Source: CAZNNH01 sp964574335 (lineage in GTDB: Bacteria > Acidobacteriota > Vicinamibacteria > Fen-336). Taken from it: a stretch of DNA of 39,465 nucleotides. The first letter of the stretch is position 1, and every line of letters begins with the position of its first letter. The notes beneath the pieces are model-generated. The model made no database searches. It had not been told where the DNA came from and was given only the letters and a program-made list of their open reading frames with translations. The stretch lies in the NCBI GenBank assembly GCA_964574335.1, contig CAZNNH010000042.1, positions 1 through 39,465 on the forward strand, read 5' to 3'. Both the position numbers and the translations under genes were made by a program. Shown in pieces: positions 16,073 through 22,904 of the stretch.

Positions 16073-17089
16073 ATGGCACGCCCCCTTCGACTCGAGTCCG
16101 CTGGCGCCCTCTGGCACGTCACCAGCCGCGGCAACGAGCGCCGCGCCATCGTGCGCGACGACCGGGACCGCGAGCGGTTCCTCGGCATCCTGGCCGAGGC
16201 CATCGGCGACACCGGCTGGCGGCTCTTCGCCTACGTCCTGCTCGACAACCACTACCACCTGCTGCTGGAGACGCCAGAGCCGAACCTCTCCATCGGCATG
16301 CGCCAGCTCAACGGCCGCTATGGCCAATGGTTCAACCGGCGCCACGACCGGGTCGGCCACGTCTTCCAGGGCCGCTTCGGCGGCATCCGGATCGAGCGGG
16401 AGGCCCATCTGCTGGAGGTCTCGCGCTACGTGGTCCTGAACCCGGTGCGGGCCGGCGTGACAGCCGCCCCCGCCGGGTATCGGTGGAGCAGCTTCTGCGC
16501 CACCGCCGGGCTCCGGCCCGCGCCGCCCTGGCTACGGACCGACCTGGTGCTCGACCTCTTCGGCGTGGGCCCCGAGGCCGCCCGCCGGCGCTACGTCGAG
16601 TTCGTGGCCGACGGCGCGGAGCGGGCCTCTCCCTGGCAGGGCCTGGTGCAGCAGGTCTTCCTGGGCAGCGAGACGTTCGTGCGCGCCACCTTGGGCGACG
16701 TCGCGGCCGATCGCGAGGTCCCGAAGGTGCAGCGCGACGGGCCGCGCCCCACGCTCGAGCAGTTGCTGGCCGCCGTGGCCCAGGTGTCCGGCCAGCCGCC
16801 GCAGGCCTTCTGCCGGCGTCGCGCCGGCCCCGAGCGGGTGCTGCTGGCCTACCTCGGCCGCCACCACTGCGCCCTGCGCCTGCGCCTCCTCGGAGCCGCC
16901 CTCGACGTGGACATCGGCTACGTCTCGCGGCTGGCGGCGCAGGGGCAGGCCCGGCTGGCGGCCGACCCGGCGTTCGCCGACGCCGTGGCGCGGGTCCGGC
17001 ACCGGCTGGCCGCTGGCCTCACCCCGGGCGACGGCCCACCGGCCCCGCCGCCCGTCCCCAAAGTCAAAAGTCTAGACCTGACCCCATGA
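16073..17089 (+). CDS. REP-associated tyrosine transposase (RAYT, Y1_Tnp)
   Basis: A 338-residue single-strand HUH transposase of the TnpA-REP group. The HUH motif is His60-Tyr61-His62 in LLDNHYHLLLE. The conserved YGQWFNRRHDRVGHVFQGRF stretch follows, and the catalytic Tyr is probably Tyr119 in SRYVVLNPVRAG. The last 100 or so residues (QVSGQPPQAFCRRRAG...VDIGYVSRLA) look like the DnaA-type helix-turn-helix tail seen in many RAYTs. RAYTs process short palindromic REP sequences. Here the gene is flanked by inverted A copies, and the last nine sense codons (K-V-K-S-L-D-L-T-P) plus the TGA come from the downstream A repeat. A is therefore the likely substrate (inference from position). Start ATG 16073 follows ACC and has no clear ribosome site. 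Confidence 0.93.
   Translation: MARPLRLESAGALWHVTSRGNERRAIVRDDRDRERFLGILAEAIGDTGWRLFAYVLLDNHYHLLLETPEPNLSIGMRQLNGRYGQWFNRRHDRVGHVFQGRFGGIRIEREAHLLEVSRYVVLNPVRAGVTAAPAGYRWSSFCATAGLRPAPPWLRTDLVLDLFGVGPEAARRRYVEFVADGAERASPWQGLVQQVFLGSETFVRATLGDVAADREVPKVQRDGPRPTLEQLLAAVAQVSGQPPQAFCRRRAGPERVLLAYLGRHHCALRLRLLGAALDVDIGYVSRLAAQGQARLAADPAFADAVARVRHRLAAGLTPGDGPPAPPPVPKVKSLDLTP
17060..17085 (+). repeat. A-type repeat shared by the ends of two convergent genes
   Basis: Forward A copy. It encodes the C-terminus of the RAYT on the plus strand and, on the minus strand, W-G-Q-V-stop of the SufB-like gene (TAG at 17072-17074). The two genes overlap tail to tail by 18 bp within it. Confidence 0.94.
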
Positions 17090-18037
17090 GGGACGCAGCA
17101 GGCCGGAGATGATCAGCTCGGTGGCCTGGTCCTCGTTCAGGCCGCGGGACATGAGGGTCTCGAGCTGCTTGGAGTCGACGCTGCCGATGGCGGCTTCGTG
17201 GGTGACGTGGGCCTTCTCGTGGCGGACCTCGACGATGGGGGTGGCGGCGGCGCGGGCCTGGCCCTTGACCACCTCCTTGCAGTCGACGTGGCCGCGGGCG
17301 TGGGCGGCGGAGGCGATCAGGGTGTTGAAGATCTCGGCCACCGCCTGGTCGCGCACCGCGATGTTGGTGGTCAGCACACCGGTGGCGTGCTCGCCGGCCA
17401 GGTGGGCCTTCTCGTGGATGCGGATGCGGTCGCTGCCGCTGCCGCTGATCCGGGCCGCCATCTCCAGCAGGCTGCGGGCGTGGCAGACGGCGTCATAGTC
17501 GATGTCGATCTTGCCCACCCGCCCCCGGATCAGCTCGAAGTCGGTCCGGAAGCGCGCCCCCTCCTCGAGCACCACCCGCGCGTGCGGGATCACGTCGACG
17601 CCCCCCTGGGGGCCGTGGACGTGGCGCTCCAGGTAGACGTACCGGGCGTCGGCGCCGATGGTGATGTCGGCCTCCATGCTGTGAACGACCTCGACCGCGT
17701 TCGGGAAGGTGCAGCTCGACAAGACCGCCACCCGGGCGTTCTCCTCCAGCGTCACCCGCATCGTCACGCGCTGCACGCCACGCTCGGGCAGCAGGCCGAA
17801 GCAGATCCGCACCGGCTGGGCGATGCGCGCGTCGCGCCGCACCCTTATCTCGGCCCCGATCCCGTCGTCGCGCTCCTCGGCCTCCACCAGAAGCCCCGGC
17901 ACCAGGTGCTGGCCCAGCACCCGGTTGCCGTGGATCTCGACGTGGGCGACGTCGTCGCCGCTGGCGCAGCGCTCGCCCAGGCTGTCGTAGAGCTGCTCGA
18001 TCAGCTCGGTGTCGGACTTGGTCTTGACGGGCGTCAT
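17072..18037 (-). CDS. Short SufB/SufD-family Fe-S scaffold (SmsB-like)
   Basis: A 321-residue beta-helix protein of the SufBD family, much shorter than classical SufB (about 470-500). It keeps the likely cluster ligands: Cys253 in HVDCKEVVKGQ lies where SufB Cys405 is expected, and His280-Glu281 in VTHEAAIGSVD match the conserved HE pair, followed by QLETLMSRGLNEDQA. A retained Cys argues for a SufB-type scaffold and against SufD. The start ATG 18037 overlaps the sufC stop as ATGA, so the pair is translationally coupled. No sufB, sufS or sufU is adjacent, which fits the minimal SmsCB type of Fe-S system. The last residues (PSWGQV) come from an A repeat. Confidence 0.88.
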   Translation of the reverse strand: MTPVKTKSDTELIEQLYDSLGERCASGDDVAHVEIHGNRVLGQHLVPGLLVEAEERDDGIGAEIRVRRDARIAQPVRICFGLLPERGVQRVTMRVTLEENARVAVLSSCTFPNAVEVVHSMEADITIGADARYVYLERHVHGPQGGVDVIPHARVVLEEGARFRTDFELIRGRVGKIDIDYDAVCHARSLLEMAARISGSGSDRIRIHEKAHLAGEHATGVLTTNIAVRDQAVAEIFNTLIASAAHARGHVDCKEVVKGQARAAATPIVEVRHEKAHVTHEAAIGSVDSKQLETLMSRGLNEDQATELIISGLLRPSWGQV

Positions 18038-18777
18038 CGTCCCGGCTCCTGGTCGGTGGGCAGGTTCTGGTGGTCGCAGGGGATGCACTTGCCGCCGAAG
18101 TAGCCGTCGATCCGCGACACCGCGCCCTTGTCGATGAGCTTGCCGCAGCACATCAGGAAGGCGTGCTCGGCCTGGCGCAGCACGGTGGTGCTGTGGGTGA
18201 TCATGACCACGGTGGTGCCCCGCTCCTTCAGGTGGCGGATGGCCTCGAAGATCCGGCCCAGCGCCTCGACGTCGATCCCCGAGTCCGGCTCGTCCATCAG
18301 CACCAGCCGCGGCTGCATGGCCAGGATCGAGGCCAGCTCGATGCGCTTGCGCTCGCCCCCCGACAGCGTCTTGTCCACCGACCGCGGCAGGTAGGTCTCC
18401 GGGCTCAACCCCACCCGCTCGAGGGCGTCGTGGATGGCCGCCTCGCTGCGGTCGCGGGCCCCGGCGGCGATGAACTCCCACACCGGCAGCCCCTCGAAGC
18501 GCGCCGGCTCCTGCCAGGCCAGGGTGATGCCGCGGCGCGCCCGCTCGTCCACCGGCAGGCCGTTCAGCAGCTCGCCGTCGAAGCGGATCTCGCCCTGGTA
18601 GTCGTCGTACCCCGACAGCCCCATGATGGTCGAGGCCAGCGTCGACTTCCCCGCCCCGTTGGGCCCCACCAGGGCGTGCACGTGGCCGGCCCACACCTGC
18701 ATCGAGAGCTGGTTGAGGATCCGCCGGCCGCCCCGCTCCAGGGTCAGGTCCTGGACCTCGAGAATGACCTCTTCCAT
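18034..18777 (-). CDS. SufC-type Fe-S assembly ATPase (SmsC-like)
   Basis: A 247-residue ABC ATPase. Walker A GPNGAGKST (residues 38-46), the signature LSGGERKR (138-145), Walker B LVLMDEPDSGID (158-169) and the H-loop His195 are complete, and the SGID form is typical of SufC. It should power assembly of Fe-S clusters on the SufB-like protein encoded directly downstream. Unusual is a Cys-rich C-terminus: Cys210-Cys211 in FLMCCGK and Cys231/Cys234 in GGKCIPCDHQN, which classical SufC lacks. ATG 18777 has a GGAGGAGG site. The TGA overlaps the next ATG (ATGA). Confidence 0.93.
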   Translation of the reverse strand: MEEVILEVQDLTLERGGRRILNQLSMQVWAGHVHALVGPNGAGKSTLASTIMGLSGYDDYQGEIRFDGELLNGLPVDERARRGITLAWQEPARFEGLPVWEFIAAGARDRSEAAIHDALERVGLSPETYLPRSVDKTLSGGERKRIELASILAMQPRLVLMDEPDSGIDVEALGRIFEAIRHLKERGTTVVMITHSTTVLRQAEHAFLMCCGKLIDKGAVSRIDGYFGGKCIPCDHQNLPTDQEPGR

Positions 18778-18870
18778 GTTGCCCCGCCTCCTCCGCCGGG
18801 ACCGGACGTCGGGTGATTCTATCTCCCTATCCCCATCGCCGTTGCCGGGGGCGGGGCGCTAGCGTCGGCG

Positions 18871-19301
18871 GGGGCGCCCGAAGCGCGCGACTCGTTGACG
18901 ACGCCGATATCCGCCACCCCCGTCTGGCCGAAGCGGCGGATCAGGCCGGAGCGCGCGAAGCGGCGCTGGCCGGGGGCGCAACCCGCGGTCGAAGCGACGG
19001 GCCCCACAGCCGGCGAACGGCACCACGCCGACGGGGCGCCCGAAGCGCGCGACTCGTTGATGAATGCCGACATCCGCCGTCCCGTCTGGCCGAGACGGCG
19101 GATCAGGCTGGAGCGCGCGGAGCGGCGCTGCCCGGAGGCGCAACCCGCGGTCGAAGCGACGGGCCCCACAGCCGGCGAACGGCACCACGCCGACGGGGCG
19201 CCCGAAGCGCGCGACTCGTTGATGAATGCCGACATCCGCCGTCCCGTCTGGCCGAGACGGCGGATCAGGCTGGAGCGCGCGGAGCGGCGCTGCCCGGAGG
19301 C
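18871..19301. repeat. 162-bp tandem repeat array, left part
   Basis: Near-identical units begin at 18871, 19033 and 19195 (period 162 bp, 54 codons), the last cut by the gap. Each contains the word GGCGGATCAGGC and a CCGCCGTC/GACGGCGG inverted repeat. The array fills the space between the SufC and CopA genes. Frames stay open because the period is a multiple of three; I see no ribosome site or domain and treat it as noncoding. Confidence 0.93.
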
Positions 19302-19401
19302 NNNNNNNNNNNNNNNNNNNNNNNNNNNNNNNNNNNNNNNNNNNNNNNNNNNNNNNNNNNNNNNNNNNNNNNNNNNNNNNNNNNNNNNNNNNNNNNNNNN
19401 N
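19302..19401. other. Assembly gap 2 (100 N) inside the tandem array
   Basis: The left contig stops at offset 106 of the 162-bp unit and the right contig resumes at offset 152. The missing length should therefore be 45 bp plus a whole number of 162-bp units, not 100. Confidence 0.95.
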
Positions 19402-19600
19402 CCACGCCGACGGGGCGCCCGAAGCGCGCGACTCGTTGACGACGCCGATATCCGCCGCCCCCGTCTGGCCGAGACGGCGGATCAGGCTGGAGCGCGCGGA
19501 GCGGCGCTGCCCGGAGGCACCCCTGAGGCGGCGGATCAGGCTGGAGCGCGCGAAGCGGCGGCTCCCGGCGGCGCTTCCGAGGCGGCGGATCAGGCCGGAG
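19402..19600. repeat. 162-bp tandem array, right part with degenerate short units
   Basis: One further unit starts at 19412. It decays into three copies of a shorter module, GGCGGCGGATCAGGC followed by GGAGCGCGCGAAGCGGCG or a variant, ending about 20 bp before the stop of copA. Confidence 0.88.
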
Positions 19601-19622
19601 GCGCAACCGGCGGTCGAGGCGA

Positions 19623-21914
19623 CTAGCCCGCGGCCGAGAAGCGGCGCAGGCGCAGGCTGTTGGTGACCACCAGCACGCTGGACAGGCTCATGGCGCCGGC
19701 CGCCAGCATCGGGTTGAGCATCAGGCCGACGAACGGGTACAACGCCCCCGCCGCCACCGGGATCAGGGCCACGTTGTAGGCGTAGGCCCAGAAGAAGTTG
19801 AGCTGGATGATCCGGAAGGTCCGGCGGGCCAGGAGAACCGCCCTCACCAGGCCGCGCAGGTCGCCGCTCATCAGGATCACGTCGCCGGCCTCGATGGCGA
19901 TGTCGGTGCCGGTCCCGATCGCCACCCCCACGTCGGCCTGGGCCAGCGCCGGGGCGTCGTTGATGCCGTCGCCGACGAAGGCCACCCGCCGCCCCGCGGC
20001 CTGCAGCCGCTTCACCTCCTCGGCCTTCTGGTCCGGCAGCACCTGGGCCAGCACCTGGTCGATCCCCATCTCGCGGGCGATGGCGTCCGCCGTCCGCCGG
20101 TTGTCGCCCGTCACCAGCGCCACGGCCATGCCCCGCTCCCGGAGCTGTCGCACCGCCTCCGCGCTCCCCTCCTTGATCGGGTCGGCGATGCCCAGGACCG
20201 CAGCCAAGCACCCGTCGACGGCCACGTACAGGGGGGTGCGGGCGGCGTCAGCCAGCGCCTCGTAGGCGGCCTGCCCCCGCGACAGGTCGATGCCCAGCCC
20301 CTGCAGGTAGCGGTCGGCGCCGATCTGGACGCGCTTGCCACCCACCGTGGCCTCGAGCCCGAGGCCGGGCTGGGCCTGGAAGCCCGCGGCCCGCGGCCAC
20401 GTGAGCCCGCGCTCCCGCGCCGCCTCCACCACGGCCCGGCCGATCGGGTGCTCGCTCTTGTCCTCGGCCGCCGCCGCCAGCGCCAGCAGCTCGTCCTCCC
20501 CCATCTCGAGGACGTGCGCCGCCACCAGCTCGGGTCGGCCCTTGGTCAGGGTGCCGGTCTTGTCCAGCACCACCGTGTCCACGTGGCACAGGGCCTCGAG
20601 GGCGGTCCCGGTCCGGAACAGCGTGCCCATCTCGGCGCCCCGCCCGGTGCCCACCATGATCGCGGTCGGCGTGGCCAACCCCATCGCGCACGGGCACGAG
20701 ATCAGCAGCACCGAGACCGCGGCCACGAAGGCGTAGTTGAGGGCCGGGCTGGGTCCGACCACCAGCCAGATGACGAAGGTGAAGAGGGCCAGCGCCATCA
20801 CCACCGGCACGAACACGCCGGCGATCCGGTCGGCCACCTTCTGGATCGGGGGCTTGGTGGCCTGGGCCTCCTCGACCATGGCCACGATCCGGGCCAGCAC
20901 CGTCTCGGCACCGACCTGGGTGGCCACGAAGACGAAGGCCCCGGTCTTGTTGAGCGTCCCACCCACCACCCGAGCGCCGGGTCCCTTCTCGGCCGGGATC
21001 GGCTCGCCGGTGATCATCGACTCGTCCACGAAGCTCGCGCCCTCGACCACGTCGCCGTCCACGGGGACCCGCTCGCCGGGCCGCACCTGGACCCGGTCGC
21101 CGGGGGCGACCTGTTCCACCGGCACCTCCATCGGCTCGCCGTTGCGCAGCACCCGGGCGGTCCGCGATTGGAGCTCCAGCAGCCGCTGGATGGCCATCGA
21201 GGTGCGGCCGCGAGCCCGGCTCTCGAGATACCGGCCCAGCAGCACCAGCGTGACGATGACGGCGGACGCCTCGAAGTACGAGTGGGCGGTGCCGGCCGGG
21301 AAGATCCCGGGCACCACCAGCACCAGCGTCGAGTAGAGGAAGGCCGCCGAGGCCCCCATCATCACCAGGCTGTTCATGCCCGGGTTCAGGTGGCGCATCT
21401 CGGCAAAGCCGCTGCGGAAGAAGCGGTGGCCGGCCACCAGCAGCACCGCCGCCGCCAGCAGCAGCTCGACCAGACCCCAGCCCCGCTCGGGCAGCAGCGC
21501 CCGCTTCACCCCGTCCAGGGCGGGCAGCAGCATCGGGCCCATCGCCACCACCAAGAGCGGCAGCGTCAGCGCCACCCCGAAACGCAGCTCGCGTCCCAGC
21601 CGCTGCGCGTCCTCGCCCGGCTCACGCGGGGCGCCGGGCTTCGGCGCGCTCAGCGCCGCCGCCTCGTATCCGGCGTCGGCCACCGCCGCCGACATCTGCT
21701 GGAAGCCCACCTGGCCCGGCAGGTAGGAGACGCGGGCGCGCGCGGTGGTCAGGTTGACGCTGGCATCCACCACGCCGGGGAGCTTCTTGAGCGTCCGCTC
21801 CACCCGCGCCACGCAGGACGCGCAGGTCATGCCCGAGACCGCGAAGCGGATCTCGTCGCTCTCCGGGGGCGGCGAGTCGTCCGGGCGCGGCGCCGGGCCA
21901 GGGCTCTGGCTCAC
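19623..21914 (-). CDS. copA: Cu(+)-exporting P1B-type ATPase
   Basis: A 763-residue copper exporter of the inner membrane. Order: one HMA metal-binding domain (GMTCASC, Cys31 and Cys34), paired N-terminal helices, TGEP in the actuator domain (302-305), the CPC membrane site (407-409), the phosphorylated Asp451 in DKTGTLT, the HP pair (489-490), GDGIND (648-653) and the MSLSS/TNSLRL residues in the last helices, which are diagnostic of Cu(+) P1B-1 pumps. It starts at a GTG (21914) that overlaps the copZ stop (GTGA), so translation is coupled to the chaperone. A longer open frame upstream is only a shadow of copZ. No CueR or CsoR regulator is in the window. Confidence 0.95.
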   Translation of the reverse strand: MSQSPGPAPRPDDSPPPESDEIRFAVSGMTCASCVARVERTLKKLPGVVDASVNLTTARARVSYLPGQVGFQQMSAAVADAGYEAAALSAPKPGAPREPGEDAQRLGRELRFGVALTLPLLVVAMGPMLLPALDGVKRALLPERGWGLVELLLAAAVLLVAGHRFFRSGFAEMRHLNPGMNSLVMMGASAAFLYSTLVLVVPGIFPAGTAHSYFEASAVIVTLVLLGRYLESRARGRTSMAIQRLLELQSRTARVLRNGEPMEVPVEQVAPGDRVQVRPGERVPVDGDVVEGASFVDESMITGEPIPAEKGPGARVVGGTLNKTGAFVFVATQVGAETVLARIVAMVEEAQATKPPIQKVADRIAGVFVPVVMALALFTFVIWLVVGPSPALNYAFVAAVSVLLISCPCAMGLATPTAIMVGTGRGAEMGTLFRTGTALEALCHVDTVVLDKTGTLTKGRPELVAAHVLEMGEDELLALAAAAEDKSEHPIGRAVVEAARERGLTWPRAAGFQAQPGLGLEATVGGKRVQIGADRYLQGLGIDLSRGQAAYEALADAARTPLYVAVDGCLAAVLGIADPIKEGSAEAVRQLRERGMAVALVTGDNRRTADAIAREMGIDQVLAQVLPDQKAEEVKRLQAAGRRVAFVGDGINDAPALAQADVGVAIGTGTDIAIEAGDVILMSGDLRGLVRAVLLARRTFRIIQLNFFWAYAYNVALIPVAAGALYPFVGLMLNPMLAAGAMSLSSVLVVTNSLRLRRFSAAG

Positions 21915-22117
21915 TCCACGACCTCGGCCTGGTAGCCGGCCTCCTTCACCGCCGCGATCAGCGCCTCGGGGGCGGCCTGGCCCTCGTAGACGGCCTCGCC
22001 GCGCGGCAGGCTCACCTCGACCACGCGGGTGACGCCGGGCACCGCCGCCAGCGCCTTCTGGACCGCGTTCGTGCAGTGGCCACACGTCATCCCTGTCACC
22101 TTGAGCTTGTTCGACAT
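21911..22117 (-). CDS. copZ: Copper chaperone, HMA domain
   Basis: A 68-residue single heavy-metal-associated domain with the Cu(I) site GMTCGHC (residues 9-15) and the betaalphabetabetaalphabeta pattern ending GYQAEVVE. CopZ-type proteins carry Cu(I) to the CopA pump. ATG 22117 has GGAGG eight bases upstream. The stop overlaps the GTG of copA, so chaperone and pump are made together. A longer upstream frame has no ribosome site and an unrelated composition, so it was not used. Confidence 0.94.
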   Translation of the reverse strand: MSNKLKVTGMTCGHCTNAVQKALAAVPGVTRVVEVSLPRGEAVYEGQAAPEALIAAVKEAGYQAEVVE

Positions 22118-22205
22118 CCCGGAACCTCCGTGCCGGGCCGGGCCCGGCAGCCCCCACCCCGTTCGGGGCCCTACGTCTCCAGTGTTCGCCTCGGCAGGTC
22201 CGGTG

Positions 22206-22904
22206 TCAATGGCTCCCGCGAGCCGCCTCTGCGGCTTCCTGGGCGAAGTCGCCGTCTGCCTCGAAGTCGCCACCTTTCTCGACGAAGCCGTGCAGGTGGG
22301 GGTAGTGCTCGCGCCAGGCGGCGAGCAGCTCGTCGAAGGGCAGGTCGGCGAAGACGCCGCGCTCGCGTACGTACTCCATGTGCTGGCGCCCCTGCTGGTC
22401 CGAGGCCTGCAGCAGCGAGTCGTGGCGGCCGTCGAAGTCCAGGGGCTTGACCTTGAAACGCTGGCACAGCTCGATGTTGAAGGTGGGCGTGGCCTTCAGC
22501 CAGCGTCCCTCGAGCAGGAGCTCGGTGTAGCCGTGGAAGACGAAGAGGTCGGTGCGCATCAGGGCGCTGAGGCGCTTCGTGGTGAGGTGGTTGCGGACGT
22601 CGGCGAAGCCCAGCCGGCTGGGGATGCCCAAGGCGCGCGCCAGGGCCGCCAGCAGGATCGCCTTGGGGATGCAGAAGGCCGCCCTCTTCTCCAGCGTGAG
22701 GCTGGCCCGGAATGCCTCCCGCACCGCCCGGGTCGAGTAGGGGTCGTAGCGGATCCGGTCGCGCACGGCGTAGAACAGGCGTACCGCCCGGTCCACGGGG
22801 TCCTGGGCGTCGCCGGCCACCTCGCGGGCGAAGGCCACCACCGCGGGGTGCTCCGACTCGATCACGGGCGTCGGCTGGAGGTAGACGTCGAGGCTTGGGT
22901 CCAT
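22206..22904 (-). CDS. Transglutaminase-like cysteine protease-fold protein
   Basis: A 232-residue cytoplasmic protein of the transglutaminase-core superfamily. The catalytic Cys is Cys78 in KRAAFCIPKAILLAALARALGI and the His is His124 in VFHGYTELLLEGRW. The usual third residue, Asp, is replaced in KATPTFN, as I recall for this subfamily. Later conserved text is LDFDGRHDS and HMEYVRERGVFADLP. Such proteins may be peptidases or amidases; the substrate is unknown. The ATG at 22904 overlaps the TGA of the upstream alkC gene (TGATG), so the two are translationally coupled. Confidence 0.85.
   Translation of the reverse strand: MDPSLDVYLQPTPVIESEHPAVVAFAREVAGDAQDPVDRAVRLFYAVRDRIRYDPYSTRAVREAFRASLTLEKRAAFCIPKAILLAALARALGIPSRLGFADVRNHLTTKRLSALMRTDLFVFHGYTELLLEGRWLKATPTFNIELCQRFKVKPLDFDGRHDSLLQASDQQGRQHMEYVRERGVFADLPFDELLAAWREHYPHLHGFVEKGGDFEADGDFAQEAAEAARGSH

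Noticed and set aside
17072..18037. Identification of the scaffold as classical SufD
   Set aside because: A Cys at the expected SufB ligand position and the short length favour a SufB/SmsB-type protein; a phylogeny would decide.
18859..20211. Long open frames across the 162-bp tandem array as a repetitive protein
   Set aside because: The frames stay open on several registers because the period is divisible by three, include the N gap, overlap copA in antisense or wrong frame and lack a ribosome site.
21915..22157. N-terminal extension of CopA by 81 residues
   Set aside because: It is the copZ gene read in another frame; the coupled GTG at 21914 fits family length.
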